Of a DNA stretch of 64,000 bases, positions 1 to 10,664 are shown piece by piece. Numbering within the stretch: the first letter of the stretch is position 1; every line of letters starts with the position of its first letter. Source of the DNA: Salvia splendens (Eukaryota; Streptophyta; Magnoliopsida; Lamiales; Lamiaceae). Both the position numbers and the translations under genes were made by a program. Under the pieces are notes generated by a model. The model was not told the DNA's origin and did not search any database. It saw only the letters and a list, made by a program, of their open reading frames with translations. The stretch covers positions 2,666,001-2,730,000 of the forward strand of contig NC_056052.1 of assembly GCF_004379255.2 (NCBI RefSeq), in the 5' to 3' direction.

Positions 1-1
1 T

Positions 2-958
2 GCAGAGCATAAGGAAGAGGTGGAGTTAGTGAAAGGTAATCTGAAATCTGAATTTGATATGAAGGATCTTGGAGATGCAAAGAAGATCCTTGGAATGGAG
101 ATCATAAGGGATAGAGACAAGAAAAGGATATGGCTAACTCAGAAAGATTACATCAGGAATGTGATCAAGAAATTTCAGATGGATAAAAGCAAACCAGTGA
201 GTGTGCCCCTGAGCCAGCAGTTTAAGCTCAGTGTAAATCAGTGCCCTAAAGATGATAGTCAGAGAAGAGAGATGGATAAAATCCCATATGCAAACATAGT
301 GGGAAGCATCATGTACACCATGGTGTGTACAAGGCCAGACATCAGCCAAGCCATAAGTGTTGTGAGCAGATACATGGCAGATCCAGGTATGGAGCATTGG
401 CATGCTTTAAAATGGATACTAAGGTATCTGAATGGTACTCAGGATTATGGCATACTGTTTGATGGAAGTAAGAATTTTGATGCACAGCCTCTATTGGGAT
501 ATTGTGATTCTGATTTTGCTACTAACATTGACACAAGGAAGTCCCAATCCGGCTATGTTTTCTGCATGTATGGAGCTGCTGTAAGTTGGAAGTCGAGTTT
601 GCAATCTGTGGTGGCACTCTCAACAACTGAGGCAGAATATATTTCCATGGCTGAGGCCGTAAAGGAGAGCATGTGGCTGAAAGGAATCTGCTCGGATTTT
701 GGAGTTGATCAAGGAGCTGTGACTGTATTATGTGATTCAAATAGTGCCATATGTTTGTCAAAACATCAGACATTCCATGAGAGGAGCAAGCATGTGGATG
801 TTAAGCTTCATTTTGTGAGGGATGAAGTTGAAATGGGCTCAGTGAAGATTGAAAAGGTAGCTACTGAGCACAATGCAGCTGATATGCTAACAAAGGTGTT
901 GCCCGGACTTAAGTTGAAGTATTGCATGGATTTGGTGAATCTGATTCAGCTGGAGTGA
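2..958 (+). CDS. Copia pol C-terminal part (RT thumb region and RNase H), 5' partial
   Basis: This frame is open from the window edge to a TGA at 956-958, 318 residues. It holds the segment that follows the RT catalytic core in Copia polyproteins (residues KDLGDAKKILGMEI, then KFQMDKSKPVSVPLS), the conserved YANIVGSIMYTMVCTRPDI stretch, and a C-terminal RNase H with YCDSDFA, STTEAEYISMAEA and the closing CDSNSAICLSKH motif. The YVDD reverse-transcriptase core, integrase and gag would lie to the left of base 1. The part seen has no stop or frameshift, so the copy may be young. The first in-window start-like codon (GTG at 20) is not a real start; the protein enters from outside. Confidence 0.9.
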   Translation, partial: AEHKEEVELVKGNLKSEFDMKDLGDAKKILGMEIIRDRDKKRIWLTQKDYIRNVIKKFQMDKSKPVSVPLSQQFKLSVNQCPKDDSQRREMDKIPYANIVGSIMYTMVCTRPDISQAISVVSRYMADPGMEHWHALKWILRYLNGTQDYGILFDGSKNFDAQPLLGYCDSDFATNIDTRKSQSGYVFCMYGAAVSWKSSLQSVVALSTTEAEYISMAEAVKESMWLKGICSDFGVDQGAVTVLCDSNSAICLSKHQTFHERSKHVDVKLHFVRDEVEMGSVKIEKVATEHNAADMLTKVLPGLKLKYCMDLVNLIQLE

Positions 959-1014
959 TTGTGGAAGATGGATGAAATCTATGGATTGTCCAGTTATGTC
1001 CCAAGGTGGAGATT

Positions 1015-1633
1015 TGTTATGAGGATTGGGGCAAAACTGCACAATCAGTTCAGTTCGGTTACCAATATACTGTTCGGCGATTAGGGACCGATAGGATTGG
1101 GGGAAAACTGCACAATCAGTTCAGTTCGGTTACCAATATACTGTTCGGCGATTAGGGACCGATATGCTGTTCAGTGATCTGACGAACTGCAATCATGCTC
1201 GGTGATTGGTCGAGTTTGTAGTCGTGCTCACGGATTAACCGAGCTCAATGTTCGGTGTTGAGCTCGGTGCTCGGTGCTCGGTGTTGGTGCTCGGTGTTGG
1301 CCGAACTTAAACGAGTTCGGAGTTGACAGTTGTTATTAACTGATGCACGTCGTCGGATGCGACTAGTTAGTTAGCTTTAAATGAAAGCCGTTAGGTTTGA
1401 ACTAGTTGTTAGATAAGTGTTAGTTAAATAGAGCCGAGCTGTGGAAAAAGAAAAAGAATTTTTCCATCCATGAGTTTTGTAATCTTCCACACAAATAAAA
1501 CACAAGATTTCCATTGACTCTCCAAGAATTGTTTTTTTTATTCATTTTCATATCAAGTATTCGTTCTTCTCGTTCCGGAATCGATCTCGTTGTGATAACA
1601 AGATTGAGTCGCGTATCTGATAGCATTACAACA
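1015..1633 (+). repeat. 3' LTR of the Copia element
   Basis: Starts TGTTAT directly after the purine tract and ends CAACA, giving the TG...CA ends of an LTR of about 619 bp. The left part holds a 71-bp direct tandem repeat (1024-1094 and 1095-1165, differing at one or two bases). The middle is rich in GTTCGG and GCTCGG words. The partner LTR is not in the window, so the right border is inferred from the TGTT/AACA inverted ends only. Confidence 0.7.
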
Positions 1634-2572
1634 ACTGTACCCCAAAATTCATGATATTAATACAAGATTTATTGACAATTTACATCAAAGCTTGGTGCTC
1701 CAGTGGTCCGTCGCTCATAATTCCTCTTTCAACTTTTATTCTCCTTCTCTTTTCCTTTTCTTTTTGATTTATGAAAACTACTACCTTTTTATTTCTATAC
1801 TCAACATTTTCATTTTTGTTATGCATTCTCCTTTTCATTGTTTTAATTATGTTTATGTTTGAATACTTTTTTATTTCTGTACTAACATTTTCATTTTTGT
1901 TAAAGTACTTAGTTTTTTTAGTTAGTTAATTATTTGCACTCCTACTAACATTTTCGTTATTGTAATGTAGTACTCCAGCAATTAATTTTTAATTAGGTAA
2001 AAATTTGCATTCCTATTTTATTTTATAGATATTAGGATTGTTTACTTTACTTTAATTATTTTGATTTTCCCTATTATGTTTGTTATTTCATTTATTTTAA
2101 TTGCTTTATTTATTATATTGATACTCTATTTTTTTTATCATTTTAAGTAACGCAACTCGTACTTCAAATAAAAAAATTCTAAGTTTTTTTATTGCTTTTA
2201 TTTTTAATATAAAATTCTTATTTTTTAATGTAAATAAAAGTTGGTGAAAATGATAGTGGAATGTGAGTCTCATTTTTATATATTAATATTATAATAAAGT
2301 ATGAGTGAAATAAAGTTAGTAGAATGTGAGGCCTATTGCCATTTATGGAATATTTTAATCGAAACTCCTAATGTGGGACAGACTAAAATGGTTAACCGAG
2401 ACTCCTAAAATGGGATGGATGGAGTATTATTTTTAGTACAACTCGTACTTCATATAAAAAAATTCTTACTATTTAAATTATTTTTATAATCAATATTATT
2501 TTATTTATAATAATTATTCTGCATATAATTCGTATCCCAAATCAAAAACTCTGGATACGCCACTGGAGAGGG
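1634..2572. other. AT-rich intergenic DNA
   Basis: No gene is seen. It is strongly AT-rich. A phrase around CAACTCGTACTTCA plus an A-run occurs twice (near 2153 and 2440), and GGGATGGATGGAGTATT near 2412 resembles a worn Stowaway end. Nothing else is recognisable. Confidence 0.5.
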
Positions 2573-2920
2573 CATGTGGGAGTAAATGCAATCAATGTAA
2601 CCTTAACATCGCTGCGCACAGCGACTTCTCTGGCCTTGCTCTTCTCAATTTTGTTGCTACCCATTTGTAGAGATTGAAAGAGAGAGTGAGAGAAGTGGTT
2701 GAAGGAGCGGAGAGAGAAAAGAGTTGCAACTGCTTTGAAGTTGTATGAGCGGGGAGAGAATCTTGCTGATGAATAAAGTAGGGCTAGTTATGTTTCACAC
2801 TAATTACTAAGGGTATCCCTGGGTTCAGCGCGCTCGGCTCGCGTAGGTGTTAATTAGATGGGTCCACGTCAATCCTCTCTCGTAAACAAAAGTCGGTGTC
2901 GAGGCCTTTTTGAATTTTCT
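2573..2920 (-). pseudogene. MADS gene fragment A: promoter and start of exon 1, inverted copy of fragment B
   Basis: Read on the minus strand, this is nearly the same as 3949-4350 on the plus strand: 5' flank, 5' UTR, ATG at 2664 and about 30 codons. Similarity then stops abruptly near 2573. The short reading keeps the start (MGSNKIEKSKAREVAV) and the IAFTP piece of a MADS box but lacks the basic helix region present in the intact gene at 26910. Compared with B it also lacks about 40 bp that hold the TATA box and part of the 5' UTR. It cannot make a working MADS protein. With B it forms a long inverted repeat with a spacer of about 1 kb. Confidence 0.75.
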
Positions 2921-2981
2921 GATTCATGTTTTGAAGTAACTAAATGATTTAACAAAGCTAAAAATTTCAACCACTTTTTCA

Positions 2982-3247
2982 TACTCCCACCGTCCATGAA
3001 AAATAGTGTCATTTTGCTATTTTAGAATGTCCAAAAAAATAGTCTCATTTCTTGAAATGGAAAGTTTCTCTATCATACTTTTCATACTTTTTCTCATCTC
3101 TCTCATATTTACCTACTTTTTCTCTTCAATCTCTTAATCTTTGTTACTTTAGCCACTTTTTCTTTTTTTTCTTTCTTACTTTACCAATTTCTCATTAAAA
3201 CCCGTGATATTCACAAATAAAACTATTTTTTTTGGACGGAAGAAGTA
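2982..3247. mobile_element. Stowaway-type MITE
   Basis: Begins TACTCCCACCGTCCATGAAA and ends TTTGGACGGAAGAAGTA. These are inverted ends of the Stowaway (Tc1/Mariner) type with TA target sites. It is about 266 bp, non-coding, and lies in the spacer between the two inverted MADS fragments. Confidence 0.7.
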
Positions 3248-3579
3248 TTAATACGTTTATAATATAGTTAAAAATCTTAGTAATTAATTTTTTCATATGG
3301 GATAAGTTGACATTGTGTACAACCATTAATAAGCATTATTTCATGCGACTTTGGTTGGCACCAACTTCTTTCAATAGAGTGTTGACATCAATTCTTTCTA
3401 ATTAATACTATACAGCGTGTAACCTTTTAATTTCTTGTTGAAAACTTATCCCTACCAAATTTATACTACTACATACTCCCTCCATTCCATAGTAGAATCA
3501 TTTTCCATTTCAGAACATTCCATTATAATAGAGTCATTTCCCTATTTTATTCTAATTCATCATCAGTTATTTAAAAGCT
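3248..3579. other. AT-rich spacer with half a Stowaway end
   Basis: No gene. At about 3473 there is a Stowaway-like left end (TACTCCCTCCATTCC) with no matching right end, so it is a truncated element or chance. Confidence 0.4.
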
Positions 3580-4248
3580 ATATTTCGCGAATGTAAAGTG
3601 AAACCTATAGAATAAACCCTTGACACACGTATATCCGTATAATCGACAATATACCGGCAAATAAAAAAAATATTGATTCGAAGAAATATGTTATCTAATT
3701 TTTTTATTCTAATGCGTCCTTAGTACAGTAACTCATTGTTAATGTACAATCGACAAAATACCGACAAATAAAAATAAAATATCGTCGATTTAAAAAATAA
3801 ATTACATGTGTATGAGGTGGGACCCCAGAATAAAATCACAGCGTCGTACAATAATTAACTCCAGACAGTATACCGACAAACGAAAATAAATAGATTCGGA
3901 GAAATCGCTTACGCGTATTTGGATATTAGTTACCGGAACACCGGGAATAGAAAATTCAAAAAGGCCTCGACACCGACTTTTGGTTACGAGAGAGGATTGA
4001 CGTGGACCCGTCTAATACTAATTAACACCTACGTGAGCCGAGCGCGCCCAACCCAGGGATACCCTTAGTAATTAGTGTGAAACATAACTAGCCCTACTTT
4101 ATTCATCAGCAAGATTCTCTCCCCGCCTATAAATAGCCCTCGTTGCTACTCTAACTCACTCCACTTCAAAGTAATTGCATCATCTTTTCTCTCTAGCTTC
4201 CTCCGCTCCTTCAACTACTTCTGTCACTCTCTCTTTCAATCTCTACAA
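3580..4248 (+). promoter_or_regulatory. Promoter-like 5' flank of MADS fragment B, copy of the intact gene's 5' flank
   Basis: The stretch matches, with many changes, the 5' flank of the intact MADS gene (26100-26909) and, inverted, 7240-8290. Shared landmarks are the repeated AATCGACAATATACCGACAAA words, the GACACCGACTTTT line, the AGCGCGCC word and TAGTAATTAGTGTG. A TATAAATA box is kept at 4138-4145, about 110 bp before the ATG at 4249. It could still drive transcription of the broken copy. Confidence 0.65.
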
Positions 4249-4806
4249 ATGGGTGGCAACAAAATTGAGAAGAGCAAGGCCAGAGAAGTCGCTGTGCACA
4301 GCGATGTTAAGGTTACATTGACTGCATTTACTCCCTCAGGCCCTCTCAACGAGTTTGACAAACTCAAAGAGTCTCTCTCTTTCTCACTCTCTCTATACAT
4401 AAAAATTAAATAATTAATTTTACTGATTTTAGTTGATTTTTGATGAATTGAAACAGGATTGAAGAGTTCCAAAATCAGTATATGAATACGCTAGAGTACA
4501 GGATCATGATGAAGTAATTAAAACCACTTCTTTATTAATTTTTTTTTTGTTTGATTTTGATTTTTTCAAGTTCTTAATATTTTTTCTTGGTACAATTTCG
4601 TGCGATTATTTGGTGCACAGACATAAGTAGCACGCGGAGGTATGTGCGTTTTTCTCAAATTCAAGAATTTTGGTTTCAAATCTCTTTAATTTACATATAA
4701 TTTTCTAATTAGATTTATTTATACAGCAAGAATTGATGGAGAAGTTAGACAACCTTAGCCTCATCAATGGTGAATCTAGCATTGTGCACAATATTGACAT
4801 GTATAA
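4249..4806 (+). pseudogene. MADS gene fragment B (exons 1-4 of a degenerate copy)
   Basis: Counterparts of the first four exons of the gene at 26910 are visible. Exon 1 starts at the ATG at 4249, exon 2 begins GATTGAAGAGTTCC near 4457, the 19-nt exon 3 lies near 4620, and exon 4 begins CAAGAATTGATGG near 4727. Exon 1 has lost about 22 codons in frame, so the basic DNA-contacting stretch ([16 protein letters not shown] in the intact copy) is gone. The first donor has changed from GTATGT to GTCTCT. Spliced as in the intact gene, exon 3 would read into a TAG. Similarity ends just after exon 4 near 4875, so the K-like and C-terminal parts are absent. I call it a pseudogene; a short MADS-like peptide is possible but unproven. 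Confidence 0.78.
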
Positions 4807-5217
4807 TCTCTCTCTCTCTCTTTTAATTTGTGCGTGTGTGTGAGTGCATAAAATGACAATTTTGAAAGCTAATTAAGGTCACATGATAGGGCCCCGACTC
4901 AGCCCGACGAGCTCGTCCGACCGAGGTCAAACTGTGTCAACCGACCGAGGCCCAAAACGAGCCACAACAAGGCCACCCCGATCCAGAAGGTTTAGATCAG
5001 GAAATAGATAGTTGAGAGTTTTTTGATTATGTATTTCCTTATTTTTTACTTTAGATTGGGTTTCAATTTCTGCTTTTAGTATTTTATGGCCTGAATTAAC
5101 TTTTTATATATAAAAAAGTGAGTTTTTGTCCATTTAAATCTAAATATTGGAGCATATGACAGAAAAAAATCTCAACCATTTTCCTGACTTAAATACAAGA
5201 ACGGACTATTTGGTATT

Positions 5218-5444
5218 TACTCCATCCGTTTCCTAAGAATATACACTTTAGATCCGGCATGAGTTTTAATGCAAAATTGGTAAAGTAAGAAAGAGGTAGA
5301 GAGAAGAAGTAATTAAACTATTGTTAGTGGAGAATAAGTCCCACCTCATTAGAGAGAAAAGAGTTACCAAAATTGGAAGGTGCATATTCTTGTGGGACTG
5401 ACTATAAAAGAAAGAGTGCATATTCTTGTGGGACGGAGGGAATA
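5218..5444. mobile_element. Stowaway-type MITE
   Basis: Ends are TACTCCATCCGTTTCCTAAG and CTTGTGGGACGGAGGGAATA, inverted copies of each other, with TA target sites. About 227 bp, non-coding. Confidence 0.7.
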
Positions 5445-5638
5445 TAATTTAAAATTTGAAATACCTTCATTGCTAAAAATCTCAACAACTTTTTCATTTT
5501 AATATGTTTATATATACTCAAAAATCTTATTTATTTATTTTTTATCTGAGATAAGTTGCCCCTACACTATGTTTCACTAAATTTTTAAACTCACGTCTCA
5601 TTATAAAACTTGCATATTAACGTTAGTAGGCGTTCACA

Positions 5639-5662
5639 GTGCGTGCGTGCGTGCGTGCGTGC
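5639..5662. repeat. Tetranucleotide microsatellite (GTGC)n
   Basis: Six uninterrupted units of GTGC. The matching place in the related segment near 24050 has only one to two units, so it expanded in this copy. Confidence 0.9.
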
Positions 5663-6825
5663 AGCCAATAATATGCGTTAATTACATGAATTAACATATT
5701 AATTATGATCATTAAGTTTTACTTAAGATAATCCAGTGTTGATTAGGGTGATTATTTAATCCCACCATGTCACTAGTACTAGACATTGTTTTTGCAATGA
5801 GTGGGCGTTAGATTTTACGCTTGTTATATTGGTCAATTAAGTTTTAAATTATTTAACATTTTTACCACTAAATTGAGTTGGAGTTAGATTTTATGCTAGT
5901 TATGTTTTGTTAAGTATTACAACATTTTACATTTTTGAGCACTATATTGAACTAAAATACAAGTAGTAATCATGGGTTATTTATTCGCCTACAGTTTTCT
6001 ACAACTTTATTCTCTCAAGATGGGCTAATTTGTCTTAATAGCTCACGCATGTAATGACATATATGAAGAAAAAGTGTGCTGTGAAGATTTGCACCGATTT
6101 GTTTCAAATGTAGGGATAGTGTTTGTTTTAGTCTCTAAGTGAAAGAATACATAAAAAGAATAATAAAATAAGCATTACTTGATTTTCACACCTACCTTAT
6201 TTATCGCAAGATGATGATTTTCATGTGAAACGAGATCCAACTGCGTCGTCCGATCGAGATCCAACTGCTTCAACCGATCGAGGCCCGAAACGAGCCACAA
6301 CGAGGCCGGCCGATCCAGAGACTTTAGCTCAACAAATAGATAGTTGAGAATCTTCTTGATTATGTATTTCTTTGCGTTTGCATTAGATTGGGTTTCAGTT
6401 TCTGCTTTTAGTTATTTTATAGCATGAATTTGTGGTTTTGTATTTTGAAACTGAATTGACTTTTTATATATCAAAAAAATCAGTTATATAGTAGCATATG
6501 AAAAAAAATTTCAACCATTTTCCTGACTTCAATACAAGAACTGACTATTTTGTAGTATTTATGATAATCTGTCTCCTAATTTATTCTCGTAGTAATTTTT
6601 ACTACTGTATAGAAACAGAATTGTTAAAGTACATGATTTAAATTTTTTGAATTTTTTTAAAATTAATTACTCATCTTTATAAATATTTTTATATAATTTT
6701 TTCTATAGTATTATTTTTTTGAATTTAATCCTACGTAAAAGTGAACAGTGTTAGTCTCATCACAATAACATCAACATAATAAAGAGAATTGAAACAAAAA
6801 AAAAAATTGAGAAAAACGCACAAAC

Positions 6826-7154
6826 CTGCACATTGCTTATATGGCTGTGCATTCACCCAAAATTGAGAAAAACGCACAAACCTGCACGTTACAATTCATC
6901 CAATAATTAACTAAAATCAGTAAAATAATTTACTTAATTTTGATATATATAAATATATATATAGAGGCATAGTTTTTTAGATTGGAAAATTTGGTGTCAC
7001 GGCCAGAAGGAGAAAAAGCGACGAAAGCAACATCTGCATCGCAGCACACAGCCACTTCATTGGCCTTCTTCATTAAGCTGCTGCGACGCTTCGAGAATGT
7101 TACTTGACATTTGGTAACATCAACGATCTTCTTCATTTCGATTTTGCGGCCCAT
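6826..7154 (-). pseudogene. MADS gene fragment C (exon 1 and a 19-nt exon 3 remnant)
   Basis: On the minus strand the ATG is at 7154. The reading [16 protein letters not shown]... runs through a full MADS box almost identical to the gene at 26910, including [16 protein letters not shown] and CCDADVAF. The exon 1 donor is destroyed: the intact copy has AAAAAAGTATGT and here the GT is CT. Translation would run into the intron and stop 99 codons after the first upstream ATG (75 after the conserved one). Exon 2 is missing. The 19-nt exon 3 is found at 6826-6844, and its 3' half with donor is repeated near 6876-6890. Similarity ends near 6770. A protein with an isolated MADS box is conceivable, but the gene is broken. 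Confidence 0.78.
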
Positions 7155-7239
7155 TTCTTGGAGATTGAAGGAGTGAAAGAGAGAGAGCTTGTTGAAAGAG
7201 AGGAGGAAGCGAGACAAGAGAGGTTTCAAAATGCTTTGA

Positions 7240-8290
7240 AATGATATAACTAAAATTTATTAGAATTATTAATTATTTGTTATAGATTTGGAAATTATAA
7301 TTCTGACAATTTTAATGTAAAATTAAATAAGAGTAGTGATTAATGATACAAAAAATATTGAGATTTGGATAGTCTAGTTTAATCAAATTCAAATACTCCT
7401 TAAATTAATTCATCTTCAAATATATTTCAACTTAAGTTTGGTTTGGTAAATTTTAAGTTATAACTGTAACATAGTCGAAATAAAGATTTTGTTTATAATC
7501 GTAATTTAATTTACATAATTTAATTAAAAATTTTAAAAATAAAATGTGCCCCGCATATGACCACTTTATTAATAATTCATATTAGTGTGAACAAAGTAAA
7601 ATTGATCGTGCATTGCACGGGCGTGAAACAAGTTCTTGTTAATAAGTACGGAATTCAACTATGGGTATCCATGGGTTCGGCGCGCTAGGGTTTGTATAGG
7701 TGTTAATTAGACGGGCACACATCAATCCTCTCTCGTAAAAAAATTCGGTGTCAAGGTCTTTATGAAATTTCTATTCCCGACATTCTGGTAATTAATATCC
7801 AAATACAGGTACTAGATTTCTTTGAATCTATTATTTTTGTTTGTCGGTGTACTGTCTGCAGTTAGTTATTGTACGGCGCTGAGATTTCATTCTGGGGTCC
7901 CATTTCATACACGTGTAACTTAGTTATTAAATTCAACGATCAAAATAAATATTGATGACACTTAGAATTAAAAAAACTTGTGTTAGAGATTTCTTCGAAT
8001 TTTGTTTTTATTTGTCGGTATATTGTCGATTGTACATTAACGATTATTTATTGTACTGATAACGCATTAGAATAAAATATTTGGATAACAGATTTCTTCG
8101 AATCTATTTGTTTTATTTGTCGGTGTATTATTGATTATACATTAACGATTAGTTATTGTTATGATACACATGCGCATGGTGGTTCATTCTATAGATTCCA
8201 CTTTATATACTTGAAATAACTTTTAAATCCAACGAATCCAAATAATAACTAAAGACAAATTAGAATCAAAGTTTGTCGATACAGACTAAA
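7240..8290 (-). promoter_or_regulatory. 5' flank of MADS fragment C (inverted copy)
   Basis: Read on the minus strand this matches the 5' flank of the intact gene (26100-26740). It has the repeated TTTGTCGGT...TATTGTCGAT words (here in plus orientation), the GGGGTCCCA line near 7900 and the AGCGCGCC equivalent near 7680. The segment 7240-7620, next to the 5' UTR, does not match and has no clear TATA box at the usual place. The inverted similarity continues upstream to about 9110. Confidence 0.6.
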
Positions 8291-8324
8291 TATTAACTAT
8301 GCTCACAGATGGTGCATACATACA

Positions 8325-8579
8325 TTGACCAACACAAATGTGGTGCTAAAGGAACCTGAACCCCTACCTAATTTGTTTTTCAATTATTTTTCTAATACTC
8401 CGATTTCAAATTTATTTAAATTTTATGTAAATTGTTACGCAAACACTCGTATTAGTGATTTAAATCACCTAAAAATATCAATTTTTACCAAAAAAACACT
8501 CATGTGTATGTTGAGCACAGTGTATATATGTATGTATGTACTCCCTCCTTGTTATGTTAGTCGCTTTTTTTCATTTTAG
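8325..8579 (+). other. Short divergent ORF, counterpart at 25872-26060
   Basis: An 84-codon frame starting MTNTNVVLKEPEPLPNLF. Its counterpart upstream of the intact MADS gene, on the opposite side of the inverted duplication, starts MTDANMILKGPEPLPNLF. About 18 residues are well kept, after which the frames drift apart. Both are divergently oriented from the MADS copy beside them. I recognise no family. It may be a fragment of an older gene or exon carried with the duplicated flank. Confidence 0.3.
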
Positions 8580-9246
8580 GTCGTAAATTTGGGATTAATT
8601 TTTAGTGTAATTGAATTAGTATTTTAAGTGTAATGAGATATCACTTAATAAGGAAACACTTAATTAACTCTATTATATTAATTAAATACTCTAATTCTTA
8701 AAATAAAAATAGTATAAATAGTTTGAGACGAGATGAAATAAAAAAGTGTGAGTAACATGATAGAGAAGAAATACTACATCTATACAGTGGGCTCAAATAG
8801 GGACAACTCCAATTTAAATTAATAGAGATAATGGGATAAGACTAATCGACTTATTTCATTGTTCTTTTTCATATTCTTTCACTTAGAGATTAAAACACAG
8901 ATAATGGGATAAGACTAATTGGTTATTTTATTATTTTTCTTTTTTTTAATTGTTTCACTTAGAGACTAAAACACTATCCCTACATTTGAAATAAATCGGT
9001 GCAAATATTCATACTTTTTCTTCAATCTCACGTGAGCTATTAGGACACTTTTTCTTCAATCTCACATGAGCTATCAGCCCATCTTGACAAAATCAGCCAA
9101 TCTTAAAACCGAGCAAAGTCAAACTAAGCCTATTAATAGCGGACGAGGAGAGTATTAATTTATTTTTGTAATTAGTAATTATAAAAATTAAAAATCGATT
9201 TTACTTTTTATATATTAAAAAGTTCATTTTTTTTATCAAAATGTAG

Positions 9247-9462
9247 TACTCCTTCCGTCCCGCTTTAGCAGTCTCAGTTACTTTTGCGCACTCGTTGTGT
9301 AAAATGATAATAAATAGTTAAAGTGGAAAAATGTTAAAGTAAGAATAATGTAGAGAAGACTCTCTCTTACTTTACCATTTCTCCGCTTTAACTATTTATT
9401 ATTATTTTACAAAACGAATGCGCAAAAGTAACTGGGACTGCTAAAGCGGGACGGAGAGAGTA
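9247..9462. mobile_element. Stowaway-type MITE with long inverted ends
   Basis: The left end reads TACTCCTTCCGTCCCGCTTT and the right end is its near-perfect inverse. The inverted ends extend more than 40 bp through a block containing AGTTACTTTTGCGCA. TA borders, 216 bp, non-coding. It is the same family as 62427-62668 (shared inner word AATAGTTAAAGTGGA). Confidence 0.85.
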
Positions 9463-10664
9463 CCATGTATGCAAAGTCTCAACAATTTGCGTGACTTCAG
9501 TAATAGACAAGAACAAAATATAACGAAATATTTGGTATTCATATTCCCAAAATTGATAAATAATTTAAAATTTTAAATCCCTTCATAGTTAAAAATCTCA
9601 ACTATATTTCATTTTAATAAGTTTATATAATCAAAATCTTAGTTAATTTTATTTATCTGGGATAAGTTGACCTTTAGTAAATTTTTTAAACTCTCATCTC
9701 ATTGTAAAACTAGCATAATAACTTGAGTAGGCGTTGACGTTGCAGCCATTAATATGCATTAACAACATGAATTAATATAGTTAAGATGATTAAGTTTTAC
9801 TAAGATAATCCAGTGTTAATTAAGGTGATTTATTAATTTCCTTTAGTGATATGCACGAACTAACGAGTATAGAGCTACATTTAAAATTTCACTTTCATAA
9901 ATAAAATCATCAATTGCAAACAATATGTTTCAAGAGATTTTCCAGAGTATAGATTAACACCAAATATTAGATGCACAAGAGATTTAAAATTTTGGATCAT
10001 CCAATCTATAGGTATCACAAAAATAAAACTATATTTCACACAATTTAGTAAAATATGAGAATGTTATTAATTTTTGTAACTAGGGGAAATGTAATTAAAG
10101 ATCAAGTGTTTATTCATGATTAGTTCTTAGATGAAAGCAATTATAATAAACAATAGGGAAAATGTTAGTTCACTTTGTATGTTTTTTACTTGGTTCTTTT
10201 TTTTGTTTATTTTCATCAATTTACCTCTTTGACCAATAGTCTAGTACTCTAGTTCTATCACATTTATTAATGGGAATGGTCAAATAATATCGTAGTCGTG
10301 GGGAGGCCTTTATGCCTTTGATTATCTTCTTTAGAGAGTTTGAATAAAATATTTGGTCTTATGTTGATTTCATTTTCTCATTCTCATCTACATTTTGACT
10401 TGCTTCTGTACTTTGGTTAATTTAGATATATGCACTTTATTTGTATAAAAAAAGTAGTATGATTTCCTAAATAAATTTATATAGGGAGGGCATCCGGATA
10501 TCTAAATACTATTATTATGGTAATTTGTGTAAAATAATGTACATTCATTATTATATTGTTGTAAATTCAATGTTATTATAGTACTGTAAATTAATTAATG
10601 AACAGAATTTGGGTGTTTTAAAAACAAATTTTATTTTAAAGCATATTGTAAGAAAATTTGCTCC

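Larger units (their letters stand above)
1..1633 (+). mobile_element. 3' part of a Ty1/Copia LTR retrotransposon
   Basis: The window opens inside the pol gene of a Copia element and runs through the end of its 3' LTR. Order seen: reverse transcriptase C-terminal part and RNase H (2-958), a purine-rich tract (AAGGTGGAGAT, about 1003-1013), then a terminal repeat starting TGTTAT at 1015 and ending AACA at 1633. The 5' half, the 5' LTR and the target-site duplication lie outside the window, so completeness and age cannot be judged. Confidence 0.88.
4876..6769. repeat. Intergenic block of duplicated flank segments
   Basis: No gene. Part 4890-5110 recurs at 6230-6440 (shared words GAGGCCCAAAACGAGCCACA and TAGATTGGGTTTCA). 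Part 5440-5760 matches 9560-9840 and 23930-24150. Part 5760-6200 matches 25180-25620, which lies upstream of the intact MADS gene. The block therefore looks like rearranged copies of that gene's upstream flank. A Stowaway MITE (5218-5444) and a GTGC microsatellite (5639-5662) are embedded. Confidence 0.65.

Noticed and set aside
4236..4472. Minus-strand 78-codon frame
   Set aside because: It is the opposite strand of MADS fragment B, whose plus-strand exons and promoter explain the sequence.
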